A program made the translations under genes and the position numbers. Source: Roseobacter litoralis Och 149 (GTDB lineage: Bacteria > Pseudomonadota > Alphaproteobacteria > Rhodobacterales > Rhodobacteraceae). From it: 64,000 nucleotides of DNA. This document shows positions 52,901 through 62,036 of this stretch, piece after piece. Each line of letters begins with the position of its first letter. Position 1 is the stretch's first letter. The stretch is from NCBI RefSeq assembly GCF_000154785.2, contig NC_015730.1, positions 682,001 through 746,000 of the forward strand, given 5' to 3'. Below the pieces are notes generated by a model. It was not told the origin of the DNA. It saw nothing but the letters and a program-made list of their open reading frames with translations, and made no database searches.

Positions 52901-53920
52901 GGCCGTGGCAGACCGTCCCCTGCAGTTTCGATTGTCATCCCACCCGATGGCCCACCACAGTTGAGCCCGCCCGTGCTTGTCTGGCCGGGTGGCGGGAATC
53001 TGGGCGATATACTTGTGTCATTCAATTCAGACGCACCGGTTGATCCCACCGAACTTGGATCGCACAGGATATCGGTCGATGTCCGGTTCGATGGAGAAGA
53101 CCTGTCGCATTTCTATACTGTCGCACCTGAGGCTGCTGATGACCCGCGCAATCCGGGCGAGAAACTGCCCGGTGCAACGCCGCTGAATCTGGTGAGTGAA
53201 GTGCCGACAACAATGCAGACAGCATTCTGGCGCGAGCCTGACGGGTCAGCCCGAAACTATCGCGTCTTTATTCGACGCCCCGCTGCTATGCCCGGCGGCA
53301 GTGTCACGCTCAGGCTCACCGACCCGATTGGCCGGGTGACTGAACACTTGGCCCGCTTTGCTCAAGGCTCGATCGTTCCTTTGCCAACCCTCAGCGATGT
53401 GGACAGCTTTAGCATCTCTGGCCGTGGAACGGTTTATTCTGTCACAACCGATGCGCCCATCTCTGGGCCGCTTGAATACAAGGTCCGGATCACGATCAGA
53501 CCAACCTCAGGCGGCGGCGGTATTCTTGGGCCGGACCGTTTGCGCGCCCTGCGCGACCAGACAGAGGAATTTGGCCGCTTTGGTCGCCAATCCGGCAGCG
53601 ATCCGGAATTTGCCGGTAGCAGAAAAATACCGCGGTTTGAGCCGCGCCCCGGTCCTATCATTGATCTGGGGTCCAACAGGCCGAAATCGCAGTTCAGGAC
53701 TGATGGCAAGAACCTCGTCTATGAGGCACCGCTTGATGAAATACCTGTTGGCGGCGTTCCGGCCAAGACAAACGCCAAATCGCCGCTCTATTCCGCCAGC
53801 CGCCAGAGCATCGGAGTGCGCACCGGCATCACGGTATTCGCGCGCTCGGATCTGCGGGCGATCACCTTTGAGATCATCATGCCCGACGGGCGGCGCGTCT
53901 CAAGTTCAGATCGGGAGTGA
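49934..53920 (+). CDS. Large modular beta-rich protein (1329 residues), Ig/FnIII-like segments
   Basis: Not assigned to a known family. It starts two bases after the stop of the 2457-residue gene and has no signal peptide. The N-terminal 500 residues have no recognised domain (MAVKRTFFPYWFRGQGAMIT, then FGWYPNFPTGDKGPVWEMPD). From about residue 540, Pro-rich boundaries separate strand-rich modules of FnIII/Ig type, for example after WSPWATRAFSTTQPPPDPVN and in HAIVEWQSVPGAEGYILYQS near 755-775. This suggests a rod-like binding or structural protein. It must work with the first and third giant products because of the tight spacing. Function unknown. Confidence 0.65.
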   Translation: MAVKRTFFPYWFRGQGAMITASSVLRPFADENDVVTFPFGPGGDTAAGGDALRAASKRETQGIDLKDFGNHVFSVFLRWQLNPSVGLPSEPFKVWRRIAFPLLSKPVATPVRKTAMPPLGTVHQFFQPMMSVNVTIKSNGPALTVNIVPLANGVGFENMLGFESLSVAANGERRYQFYAPHITALLISGADGQDVTIIGEPVSHANEITGWELVETVGLPVDPDNFADLNGQAHGKEQGLVGSEVSAIDAAKQRFSRGINPFGWYPNFPTGDKGPVWEMPDPDGMIDDARKTLLQMLHKALQAPPNKQVDVLDTHVISPPENLSGEAMPAEKGEAHVSAVKLLQMAVGTDPMQSVLMGFGTGFPYVNLDPIVLADRSFLGSSDMADYDYMITGLWPNDLNGKGEARELAAIIPRPRRVMRPLTAVDLRVHFLSHQRPAAPDGSWIATSRASWERLPLDNLNAVSSFAFSRAESGTTDPAAPLMERRPSGKGHMPIGNNENRKDPEYPRQSASDTGFVIPNAAGAVSAEYGIATQNIFGIWSPWATRAFSTTQPPPDPVNIVSAELRPIDTGSGTVCPADLVVEFVVDWRVRSVARIDFRGRLFAAATRHAEPPGGLPGAGLQKSIGGAVQNVFITFSGDVASLTDPGVPGLNGQASVINLDAQGSAEVATPGFASQGHARRYRVTIPAFSLDYAATPHVGLALQARLREAVAPGRAGGYGPRSKLTYASDPRSRPTQVIDIVRLASLPDAKGECHAIVEWQSVPGAEGYILYQSTETRMLASRNLAEALPGVSLSDRLSTLKTEFASKPDRRDFNRVNKKLLTGTNLDVALPRGSQAIHLFVVIPISTGGVEGPWPSGPTADEAMIPFVAPRIATPAPPTIEALPVEGPGGFAARIRVETRPASGARPGRVDIYRTRVADAARRLDSMGPPLVSLTGSTAEWAASSDTNGSETWITDITGNDAPSGSWKPQWYRAIAWGLDDPQRGIRKGRGRPSPAVSIVIPPDGPPQLSPPVLVWPGGGNLGDILVSFNSDAPVDPTELGSHRISVDVRFDGEDLSHFYTVAPEAADDPRNPGEKLPGATPLNLVSEVPTTMQTAFWREPDGSARNYRVFIRRPAAMPGGSVTLRLTDPIGRVTEHLARFAQGSIVPLPTLSDVDSFSISGRGTVYSVTTDAPISGPLEYKVRITIRPTSGGGGILGPDRLRALRDQTEEFGRFGRQSGSDPEFAGSRKIPRFEPRPGPIIDLGSNRPKSQFRTDGKNLVYEAPLDEIPVGGVPAKTNAKSPLYSASRQSIGVRTGITVFARSDLRAITFEIIMPDGRRVSSSDRE

Positions 53921-53925
53921 CCTAA

Positions 53926-56900
53926 GTGACACAGCTTAACGTCTTTACGCTGACACCACAGGCCGCTGCACAGGCCCTGCAGGATAATGGGCTGGATGCT
54001 TTGGGCCTGACCATGGCGCGCCTGTCAAATGCCTGGGGCAGCGCCAATCCGACTTTTGATTCTAACACATTGAGATTGGCACCATCGGGCAACGCACTGG
54101 CCCCATTTCGCGGCACGCTGGAGTATCTTGATCAGGGCCATGAATTCCGGGATGTAACGGGGGCTGGCATTGCCGGGCCGGTTGCGGCCTTTCGACTTCA
54201 CCCCCAAGCCGTTGAACGCCTCAGCCGCTTGATGGCGCGATATGCCGTGGCCCCTGCACCGCACCACCGCCCCGTGCCGGAAACGCTGGTGTTTACAGGG
54301 GCGGTTCCCATGCCGGACCGGTCGCCCCAAACCTATGAGCCGGGTGAAAGCCTTGGTCGCACGGAACCGATGAGCTTTCATGACGGGCGCGGGTTGATCA
54401 TTGACCCGATTTCCATCGCGGCATTGTTTGATGATCTGATCACCAGTTTTCCGGCCCTCGATTTCTCAAACGGTGGGGGCACAGGCGGCGCAGGCGGGAT
54501 TGGTGCGATTGCAACCGGTCTGGGTGCTGCATCCGGCGTTGTGGTGCAGGTGGTGGATCTGCATGGATCGCCCTTCGTGAGCCATCTGGGCGATGTCGGT
54601 GTGGAAAAGCAGGCCGCTGATACCACATCCACGGGAGTTCCAAATGCCTCGGGGCTGATGACACTGGCTGCAAATGAAACGGTTGCTGCGACCGGCGCGA
54701 ATGCTGCAAGCCGCGTGCGCTTGGGGTGGGCGACGGGCGGCACTTTGGCTGCCGGGCCCTTGACGCAGCCCGCGCTGCCGGGTGGCGTGTCGTTGCCGAG
54801 ACAGTTCCTGCGCGCCTATGCGGTTGATCTGGATTGGCATCTGCGTGGGAACCGCACCACCAGCGCCGTTGCTGGTGTGCCCGGTGAGGATGGGGATATG
54901 CCGTCGGATCTGAAACCGCAGGTGCGAACCGAAGTTGTGATAGACTACGTCGTCGATGGCCCGGACCTGATGGCGCGTGCGGATGCTGTGCTTGCAAGGG
55001 TTGATGGTGCACCGGGCAATCCGCTGATGTTTGCCGTCGCGCCGATTATTGACGATTTGGTCCCTGCGCCAACCGCGCCGGGTGCGGCGGCCCGCTGGCC
55101 TGCGTTTCCGACCCCGGCAGGTATTGGCATGTTCGGCCCAAACCCGGCGCCGATCGTAGGAGCCACGGCGACATGGACTGCGGATGAAGATGTTATCGTT
55201 CAGATCGTTGCTGACGCTGTGCCCGATGGCAGTGCTGTCAGGCTTTATAATCAACGGTTTATTTCCATTCCCGCAATCGGAGAGACGCCGTCATTCAAAC
55301 GCGGGGATGGCGGTGCTGCAATTGCGGTGGCAGGCCAGCCGACGCTGATCCGGGTGCACAACCCGCTTGGCCTGAGCGCAGGTGACCCCAAGCCGGACCC
55401 GGCGACGCTGGTCTTTGATCTGGTGGTCACACCACGCGGACAAAACCGGCGTCTGTTTGCCGCCCGAACTTTGCAGATTGCGCCCGGACCTGCCGCTCTG
55501 CCGCCTGATGTCTTTGCACCTGCGCTCGATCGTATGGGCGGTCTGTCCGATAATTTGAAATCGGTGGCCCCAGTCCCGATTTTCGGTACGGATGCCGGGC
55601 CTGATGATGGCGCAGCTGGCACGCCCGTTGATGCGGCACGTGCGCTGGCGTCCGAAACGGTGCCGCGCATTGGGCCGAGGCTCCCGACTATGGCGCGTCT
55701 GGAAGGCATCGTCGTCAGTGGCATCGGCTCGGTCAATGTCAGCGCCGGTCTTGACTGGGACGGGGTGCTGAGTGCCGCGTCCTGGTCGCGTGATACGATG
55801 TCAGCCAGCCATGCGCAGGGCAACCCGGGCAACCCGCCCGGGCCGGATACCCACAGTAGTGCTGTGCGTGTCGAGGGGGCGCTGGGCTATGACCTCGCAC
55901 GCCACGCAGTGCGCCGTGTGCAGCCATTCATTCCCTTGCCCGGTGGCCCTCCTGTCGGGCAGGCGCCGGGCTGGTTGGCGATGTCAGGAGGGGATAATAT
56001 GAACCCGCCCGTGCGGGCAGGTGGGGCACCCGCAGGAGCCACATCATCCGGTGTGTTGCTGCAATCCATCGCGGCAGTGGCCGAAACGCCAGAACTGTCG
56101 CTATTGCCTGATGGCAACCCGCTCAACTCAGCCACTCCACTTGATTTGCAAACTGTTATCAATGATGTGGCTGGTGCGTTGGGACTGCCGGCCCCCACGG
56201 TGGATGTGACAAATGGTAACCGCTTGCTGAACGAGTTGCGTCGCGAATATGAGCTGTCGGTCCACGGGGCGCGCGATGCGCTGTGGTCTTTGGCGCGAGC
56301 GTTTCACGAAGCGCAGGAATTGGTTTACGTGGAAACGGCTGGCCTTGCCCGCACAGTTCATGCCGGTGCTGGCAGCGGTGCGGTCTCGGTGGACCTGATC
56401 CAGATATTGGCCGATCGTCTGGCTGTGCAACCGCGGCTCAAGGTCATTCTATGCACCCCGCGCGAAACCGACTTTATCAATCCGCCATATGTGCGCGCCG
56501 CGATCCAGTTGCGCAACGAAGCGCTGCTGGCGCTGCAAAGCGTGGCCGCAGATCGTGTGGTCGCCTTTCACCCGGGCGCCTTTCCGGGGCGGGCTGCGCG
56601 GCTGCAGGGCACGACCGTCGTTGTGGATGATGTCTATTCCCTGACCGGTGCCACACATTTGCGCAGACGTGGTATCAGCTTTGATGGCAGTGCTGCGGTG
56701 GCCTCTGTCGATCATACCATCGCCCAAGGTTACAGCGCCAAGGTGCGAAATCAGCGCATCCAATCGATGGCTGGACGTCTCGGTGTCGTGCCGAGAGATG
56801 CCAGTGGGTTACCCTCGTCGGACTTTATCCGGCTGCAGCGCCCCACGGCGGCATTTTCGTTGGTGCAGGACCTCGTCGAACAAGGCGGTCTGGGACGGTT

Positions 56901-57021
56901 GGAGCCGAACTGGGACGGACCGACAGACGCAAGCGTCATCGCGCAAACGGCCGCTGTTGCGGACCCTGACGGCAGCGATGGAGCCAACCTGTCCCTGTTT
57001 CTGGCAGCCCTTCTGGCATGA
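53926..57021 (+). CDS. Third giant-operon protein (1031 residues) with degenerate phospholipase-D-like C-terminus
   Basis: The first 750 residues are unrecognised (VTQLNVFTLTPQAAAQALQD onward, with proline-rich and Gly/Ala-rich joints). The last 270 resemble a phospholipase D half: FHEAQELVYVETAGLART, a strand QPRLKVILCTPRE, then VVVDDVYSLTGATHLRRRGI and SFDGSAAVASVD. In active PLD enzymes the HxKxxxxD motif sits before this VDD; here the equivalent positions are Gln894 and Thr896, with Asp901 kept. The His and Lys are missing, so nuclease or lipase activity is unlikely and a binding role is more probable. The GTG start at 53926 follows GGGAG. It is the last gene of the operon, convergent with the MscS-type gene. 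Confidence 0.65.
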   Translation: MTQLNVFTLTPQAAAQALQDNGLDALGLTMARLSNAWGSANPTFDSNTLRLAPSGNALAPFRGTLEYLDQGHEFRDVTGAGIAGPVAAFRLHPQAVERLSRLMARYAVAPAPHHRPVPETLVFTGAVPMPDRSPQTYEPGESLGRTEPMSFHDGRGLIIDPISIAALFDDLITSFPALDFSNGGGTGGAGGIGAIATGLGAASGVVVQVVDLHGSPFVSHLGDVGVEKQAADTTSTGVPNASGLMTLAANETVAATGANAASRVRLGWATGGTLAAGPLTQPALPGGVSLPRQFLRAYAVDLDWHLRGNRTTSAVAGVPGEDGDMPSDLKPQVRTEVVIDYVVDGPDLMARADAVLARVDGAPGNPLMFAVAPIIDDLVPAPTAPGAAARWPAFPTPAGIGMFGPNPAPIVGATATWTADEDVIVQIVADAVPDGSAVRLYNQRFISIPAIGETPSFKRGDGGAAIAVAGQPTLIRVHNPLGLSAGDPKPDPATLVFDLVVTPRGQNRRLFAARTLQIAPGPAALPPDVFAPALDRMGGLSDNLKSVAPVPIFGTDAGPDDGAAGTPVDAARALASETVPRIGPRLPTMARLEGIVVSGIGSVNVSAGLDWDGVLSAASWSRDTMSASHAQGNPGNPPGPDTHSSAVRVEGALGYDLARHAVRRVQPFIPLPGGPPVGQAPGWLAMSGGDNMNPPVRAGGAPAGATSSGVLLQSIAAVAETPELSLLPDGNPLNSATPLDLQTVINDVAGALGLPAPTVDVTNGNRLLNELRREYELSVHGARDALWSLARAFHEAQELVYVETAGLARTVHAGAGSGAVSVDLIQILADRLAVQPRLKVILCTPRETDFINPPYVRAAIQLRNEALLALQSVAADRVVAFHPGAFPGRAARLQGTTVVVDDVYSLTGATHLRRRGISFDGSAAVASVDHTIAQGYSAKVRNQRIQSMAGRLGVVPRDASGLPSSDFIRLQRPTAAFSLVQDLVEQGGLGRLEPNWDGPTDASVIAQTAAVADPDGSDGANLSLFLAALLA

Positions 57022-57054
57022 AACCAAAGACGGTCTGGAAACGCCAGACGCGGG

Positions 57055-59337
57055 CTATTTCTTGGCCGCAGCGGCCTCTGCTGCTTCCTGCTCTATCTGT
57101 GCCTGCACTGCACCGCTTGCTGCTGCTTCGACGGTGGTGCGTTGCACATCACTCAGGTCGTCATGATCCTCCAGGCCGGGCATCGCGACGCGAACTTCCC
57201 GACGGGCAAATTCGATGCCGTTTGCTTCGAACTCTTTGCGGACACGGTTGTAGATTTCTTTGCGGATGGTGAATTGCGTGCCGGGTTTGGCCATGAACTT
57301 ACCACGCATGACAATGCCCACATCGTCGAACTGAAACACGCCCTGGCTTTTGAAGGGCTCAAGAAAATCATCCTTGAATAGCGGGTCTTCCAGCATTTCC
57401 GCACCGATTTTCTTGAAGATCTTTTTGACCTTGTTGGGGTCGGTGTCAAAGGGCACCGTAAACATCAGCTTCATGATCACCCAGTCGCGGCTGAAATTGG
57501 TGACCTTTTCCACGCTGCCATAGGGGATCGTATGCACATTGCCGCGGTGGTGACGCAATTGCATGGAGCGTATGGAGATCTTTTCGACCGCGCCCATCGT
57601 GCCACCAACGTCGACGTATTCTCCGACCCGGAATGCATCATCAATCAAAAAGAAAATGCCTGATACGATATCGGTGACGAGTTTCTGCGCCCCGAAACCA
57701 ATGGCCAGACCAAGTATCCCCGCCCCGGCAAGCAGTGGCGTAATGTCGATGCCAAGCGTGCCCACGGCAAGCAAACCAAAGACGACGCCAATGGCGATTT
57801 GTGAGGCCATCAGGATCAGCGGCAAAACGGTGGCAAGGCGCGAACCGCCCGCTCCGCCGCCTTCACCGGCTTCCTGATCCGACGTCAGGCTGGAGGATTG
57901 TTCACGTGTAAGGCGGCGGTTGATCCACAGCGACATCAGCTCGAACACGATGTAACCGACCGCACAAGTGACCAGAAACTCAATCAGATTGCCGATGAAT
58001 TGCTCACCTGCACTGGTCGCGCCCACGTTGGACAGATCGATTTCCCAAGCGCCGGCAATGATGAGGACAATCATGCCAAAAGCGAGCACGCGCCCGATGC
58101 GGATCAGGCTTCGTTTGTTGGATTTGTACGCCTGCTCTGCGACGGGACCTTCACCGATCATCGGAGGTTGCAGGTGGCGCACCAGACCGCGGATGATGGT
58201 ATCAATAATCGGGGCCATGAGCAGCCAGAACATCGTGGTGTAATGCGGTGCTTTCAGCAGCAACGCGATATTGCCAAAGCCCGCAACAATCGTCGACAGC
58301 GCCCAGGTAAAGACGGACACAACGACCGCAAATACCGGATAGTACTGCGCGACCTGCTCATCATATCTGGTGCGGTCAGGGTCATTGCCCCGCATCATTT
58401 CGACAAGACCATCGCGGGCCGTCCATGCGATGACGATGATATAGACGTGCAGCGCAAATGTGAGCCAGAAACCGAGGCGGGTCTCGCCGATGGGCACGCC
58501 GAATTGGGCGTTAAAACCGATGATGAACATCGTGAAACCGCCCAGCAAACCCAATCCGATCAGGTTCCGGTGCAGGTATTTCGCCCAGTGATCACTCACG
58601 CTGACGAGACGGTACTGCGGCTCATACGGGGCAAGCGCAAAGCGCGACAACGCCGCAATCAGCCTTGGCACCAGCACCAAGAGGCGCACCGCCGGAGCAA
58701 GGATGGCAATCTGCTGTGGGGTCAGGAAAGACGCGCCAACGATGCGGATAACGATGTAGAAAACGGCAAGACCCAGAATTTCCCGCCCGAACCGTTTGGC
58801 CAGAAAGAACAGTGTATCACGCAGTGACCCTGTCTCTTGGACGATTGCTTTTTTGGTACGCCGCTCCAGCGTCTTGGTAACCAGGAGTTCTGCCGCATAG
58901 CCTACAGCCAGGATGCCAATCAAAAGCCCGAACAAAACCGCAAGGCCACTCGCGCCGAAACTCGTTGCGAAATTGCCGAAAGCTTCGAACTGGCGCACAA
59001 ACAGGATCGGAACGCGCTGAACAGCCTCAACGATGGGTGTGTAGAACGCTTCCCATGTGCGTGTCGCAGCTAGCGCGAGTGATTGAATTTCAGCTGTTTC
59101 TTCGGCGTTTCCCGTTGCGACGGCATCGAGCCTGTCCAGCAGCATGACCCGCACCTGATCGTCCGACATGCGCGCAACCATTTCGCGGATGGCCTCGGAC
59201 GACAGCGGATCGGGCATCTGTGTCGTGTCAGGTTGGCTCGTTACTGTTTGCGCGTGAACTCCGGGTCCGGGCGCAACAATTGCAGCGAAAATCAATGAAA
59301 AAAAGATGACTAGAGGCAGCGCGAAACGAGTTAGCAT
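57055..59337 (-). CDS. MscS-family mechanosensitive channel with large N-terminal membrane domain
   Basis: A 760-residue member of the YbiO/MscM-like branch. A cleavable signal (MLTRFALPLVIFFSLIFAAI, ending near VHAQT) is followed by a periplasmic helical part (about 40-110) and roughly ten membrane helices. The C-terminal MscS core (from about 530) has the pore-lining helix LAIGFGAQKLVTDIVSGIFF and then EYVDVGGTMGAVEKISIRSM and VHTIPYGSVEKVTNFSRDW. It opens under membrane tension to release solutes in osmotic downshock. It ends 33 bases from the giant operon. Its ATG has AGGA upstream. Its position does not suggest a link to the giant proteins beyond convergence. Confidence 0.92.
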   Translation of the reverse strand: MLTRFALPLVIFFSLIFAAIVAPGPGVHAQTVTSQPDTTQMPDPLSSEAIREMVARMSDDQVRVMLLDRLDAVATGNAEETAEIQSLALAATRTWEAFYTPIVEAVQRVPILFVRQFEAFGNFATSFGASGLAVLFGLLIGILAVGYAAELLVTKTLERRTKKAIVQETGSLRDTLFFLAKRFGREILGLAVFYIVIRIVGASFLTPQQIAILAPAVRLLVLVPRLIAALSRFALAPYEPQYRLVSVSDHWAKYLHRNLIGLGLLGGFTMFIIGFNAQFGVPIGETRLGFWLTFALHVYIIVIAWTARDGLVEMMRGNDPDRTRYDEQVAQYYPVFAVVVSVFTWALSTIVAGFGNIALLLKAPHYTTMFWLLMAPIIDTIIRGLVRHLQPPMIGEGPVAEQAYKSNKRSLIRIGRVLAFGMIVLIIAGAWEIDLSNVGATSAGEQFIGNLIEFLVTCAVGYIVFELMSLWINRRLTREQSSSLTSDQEAGEGGGAGGSRLATVLPLILMASQIAIGVVFGLLAVGTLGIDITPLLAGAGILGLAIGFGAQKLVTDIVSGIFFLIDDAFRVGEYVDVGGTMGAVEKISIRSMQLRHHRGNVHTIPYGSVEKVTNFSRDWVIMKLMFTVPFDTDPNKVKKIFKKIGAEMLEDPLFKDDFLEPFKSQGVFQFDDVGIVMRGKFMAKPGTQFTIRKEIYNRVRKEFEANGIEFARREVRVAMPGLEDHDDLSDVQRTTVEAAASGAVQAQIEQEAAEAAAAKK

Positions 59338-59523
59338 GCATATTTCCTGAGGCTATTACCTTCGCCTTAAGCATCATGTCGTTTTTTTGCAACCAATAAG
59401 TGCGAGCAATTGTCGCGCATCCTATCGCCACAAAGCGCCTGAACGCTTTGGCGGGCGACGTGCCGATCATCGCTTAACGTGCAATCACTTGCGTGTCTGT
59501 CGTGTTTCTGGATGAGGAGGGGA

Positions 59524-60288
59524 TCACATCAATGCGCAATCGGCACCCGGCGGCAAAGGTGCGGCACCTTCTGGCAGCGTCGGCGAATATTCGAAACTTG
59601 CAATGCTTGTGCCGCTGTCAAAAGCGATGAACAGCTGGTTCGATCCGGGTCGTATGGCGATGCCTTCCGGGTCCATGCCGTATTCCAGAAGCGAGGCGGT
59701 CGCCAGCAACTGGCCGTCGGCGTCAAATTCATACAGGCTGTTCGTCCCTTCCATGTCATCTACGATCAACAAATGCCCGCTGCGCGGATCGCGCGCGATC
59801 CCTTGCGCTTCGCTTAGAGGTTGGGTCAATGTCATCGTGTCGATCCGGCGGATAATTTCGCCCGACGGGGACATCCAGGTCAGATATTCAGGGTCGTCTT
59901 CGACCATGATCAAGGTGCCATCTGCATCAACGGCCAACCCTTCTGTATCGGCCCATTGCGATGAAATCCGAAATGGATCAGCAAGCGCGACCCCGTTTTT
60001 CGTTATGCGCTGAAAGCTTCCGGCTCCGTCTGCGACGAGTAAATTCTCCCCTTCGATGGTGATCGCCTTGATCCGGGAAAGTCCTGAAGAAATGCGGCGC
60101 AGTTCCAGCCCATCCAGCGTCAAAAGAATGGCTTCGGGGCCTTCGTTTGCAATCCAAAGCCCACAAAAGGCCGGATCGTAATCAAGGCTGGAGGGATAAT
60201 TCAGATCAAACTGGCCTGTCAATTTCAAGTCCAGTGCAGACGCCGGACCTGCAAGCGTCATGCAAACCAAGGTGATGAGACGATACAT
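59524..60288 (-). CDS. Secreted SdiA-regulated/NHL-like beta-propeller protein
   Basis: The 254-residue protein begins with a signal peptide (MYRLITLVCMTLAGPASALD) and then shows repeated propeller strands: YPSSLDYDPAFCGLWIANE, RIKAITIEGENLLVADGAG, EGLAVDADGTLIMVEDDPEY, AQGIARDPRSGHLLIVDDME and PEGIAIRPGSNQLFIAFD. Each has the NHL/SdiA-regulated style of G-(I/L)-A followed by a (V/I)-(V/A)-(D/E) strand. It is probably periplasmic and may bind ligand. Enzymatic residues are not obvious. It stands alone on the minus strand upstream of the UbiB-type gene direction, with 175 bases between. Function is not defined for this family. Confidence 0.72.
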   Translation of the reverse strand: MYRLITLVCMTLAGPASALDLKLTGQFDLNYPSSLDYDPAFCGLWIANEGPEAILLTLDGLELRRISSGLSRIKAITIEGENLLVADGAGSFQRITKNGVALADPFRISSQWADTEGLAVDADGTLIMVEDDPEYLTWMSPSGEIIRRIDTMTLTQPLSEAQGIARDPRSGHLLIVDDMEGTNSLYEFDADGQLLATASLLEYGMDPEGIAIRPGSNQLFIAFDSGTSIASFEYSPTLPEGAAPLPPGADCALM

Positions 60289-60462
60289 TGTGGTACCTCC
60301 GTTTAACGGTGAGTGACTTCTTTGAGACCTTTCAATGACGACGGCGCGCGTGCCGGTTTTTTACACACTGCCACAATACTTGACGCGAGTATCGGTTTTT
60401 CCATCAAGGGCTGCACCGGGATACCCCGTTACAGTTTGTACTGCGTCGGGATGCTGTTCCGG

Positions 60463-61788
60463 TCATGCAAGGTAGGCATCCCAAAGCGTTGACAGATCAA
60501 CCTTTGCCTCCAAACGCCCGCAGAGAAGAAACACCCCGCCGAGTTTTCTCTGCAACAGCAGAACATCGATCGGTAAGGGTGGCGGTACGAAACCCTCTTG
60601 GGCCAGCGCCATGCCTTCTGTTTGCATCTGTTGGGATAAATCTGTTGCGGCAAACTCGAATTCTGTGCTGTCGCGCAGCACGCCAAAAGCAAGTCGGATC
60701 ATTTTTACAATCCGGTTTTTGTGTGTCTCAGGCGTCTCTGCCACAAAGAACCCGATGTCTTGCGCCGTTTGCGCGATCGCGCCTTTGTCGTCGCTCAGCC
60801 CCGCGCGCATCAACGCGCGGTATTGACGTACTATGACCGGATCGAGTGCGCGCGTTGCGCCAAAATCAAGCAAGACTATCTGCCCGGTTTCAGGTTGATA
60901 CAGATAGTTTGCAAAGTTTGGGTCAGTTTGCATCAGGCCAAATTCGAAAAGCTCTTTCAAAGTCAGCTCTATAAGATTTCTCGCGATCCGGTTGCGCGTG
61001 TCCTGCGGCGCATTCTGTGCGCTTTCGATTGGTTCCCCGTCGACATAGCTCATCGCAAGAATGCCGGGCGTCGTCCAGTCGCGGTAAAGTTCGGGGACAA
61101 TGAACGCCGGATTGTCGTGCAATAACGTGCTAAAGCGCGCGAGTTGCGCGCCTTCCAGAACGTAATCGGTTTCGTCATGCAATTGTTTGCGCGCTTCTTC
61201 AAGATATGGCGCGAGCTCAAACCCTTTCGGCAAGAGACCCGACATCCGCATCAGAACGCCGACGTTTGCAACATCGCTGTCAATGCTCTTTGCAACACCG
61301 GGGTATTGCACTTTGATCGCCAGATCACGCCCGTCTTTCAACTGCGCACGGTGCACTTGCCCGATGGAAGCTGCGGCGATGGGGCGGACATCAAACTTCT
61401 TGTACTTTTGAAGCCAGTCGTCGGGCCAATTGGCGTTGAGCACCTGCTTGAGTTGCGCGGGCGGCATGAAATGCGCGTCATCTCTGAGCCGGGCCATGAT
61501 CTGGGCAAGTTCAGGGGGCAAGACATCACCAGTGTCCATAGACATCAACTGCCCAATCTTCATCGCGGCCCCGCGCATCTTGGCCAGTTGATCGGCCACG
61601 CGCGTGATGTTCTGCGGGGTAAGCAACAGGTCTCGCATGGACGGGCGCTGCCCTTGGCCAAGTTGCGCCAGACCGTTCACGGCCATGTTGCCCGCCACCC
61701 CGGCGGTCATTGAACTGAGGCGGCTCAGTCGGGCGATGCGGCCTGATGGAACGGCCAAAGCGCGCGGGTCGTCAGTTTTGTCACTCAT
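60463..61788 (-). CDS. ABC1/UbiB-family atypical kinase
   Basis: A 441-residue protein of the ABC1 (AarF/UbiB/COQ8) family. The KxGQ motif is MRGAAMKIGQLMSMDTGDVL near residues 95-115, the alanine-rich loop is AAASIGQVHRAQLKDG, the invariant Lys is in DLAIKVQYPGV, EPIESAQNAP follows in the lobe, and the metal-binding DFG is in VLLDFGATRALDP. Such proteins support ubiquinone synthesis or lipid homeostasis at the membrane; UbiB itself usually has C-terminal membrane helices, which are not seen here, so this is the general ABC1 kinase branch. No obvious ribosome binding site precedes the ATG. It does not lie in a ubiquinone operon. Confidence 0.9.
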   Translation of the reverse strand: MSDKTDDPRALAVPSGRIARLSRLSSMTAGVAGNMAVNGLAQLGQGQRPSMRDLLLTPQNITRVADQLAKMRGAAMKIGQLMSMDTGDVLPPELAQIMARLRDDAHFMPPAQLKQVLNANWPDDWLQKYKKFDVRPIAAASIGQVHRAQLKDGRDLAIKVQYPGVAKSIDSDVANVGVLMRMSGLLPKGFELAPYLEEARKQLHDETDYVLEGAQLARFSTLLHDNPAFIVPELYRDWTTPGILAMSYVDGEPIESAQNAPQDTRNRIARNLIELTLKELFEFGLMQTDPNFANYLYQPETGQIVLLDFGATRALDPVIVRQYRALMRAGLSDDKGAIAQTAQDIGFFVAETPETHKNRIVKMIRLAFGVLRDSTEFEFAATDLSQQMQTEGMALAQEGFVPPPLPIDVLLLQRKLGGVFLLCGRLEAKVDLSTLWDAYLA

Positions 61789-62036
61789 GGACGACAGGTA
61801 GCGGGCGTGGTCAGTGCGGCAATGGCTGTTCGCGCTTCACTGTGCGGAAAAGCGAAACTCGGGGCCAATCAGGTGTTGGCACATTTGACTAATTGAGGCT
61901 CGGCCGCGTGTTCCTGCGGGCGGGATTTGGATGGCAAGACCGTCTTTGCCCGTTGGTGAAATTCGATGCTTGTTTGGACGGACATTTTGTTCACCACGTC
62001 GCAAGAACGCAAAAGCTGATGCAACCGGGATATAAG

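Noticed and set aside
42558..57021. A complete contractile injection system
   Set aside because: No sheath, tube, baseplate, spike or AAA ATPase gene was found anywhere in the window, so only payload-like or accessory features can be claimed.
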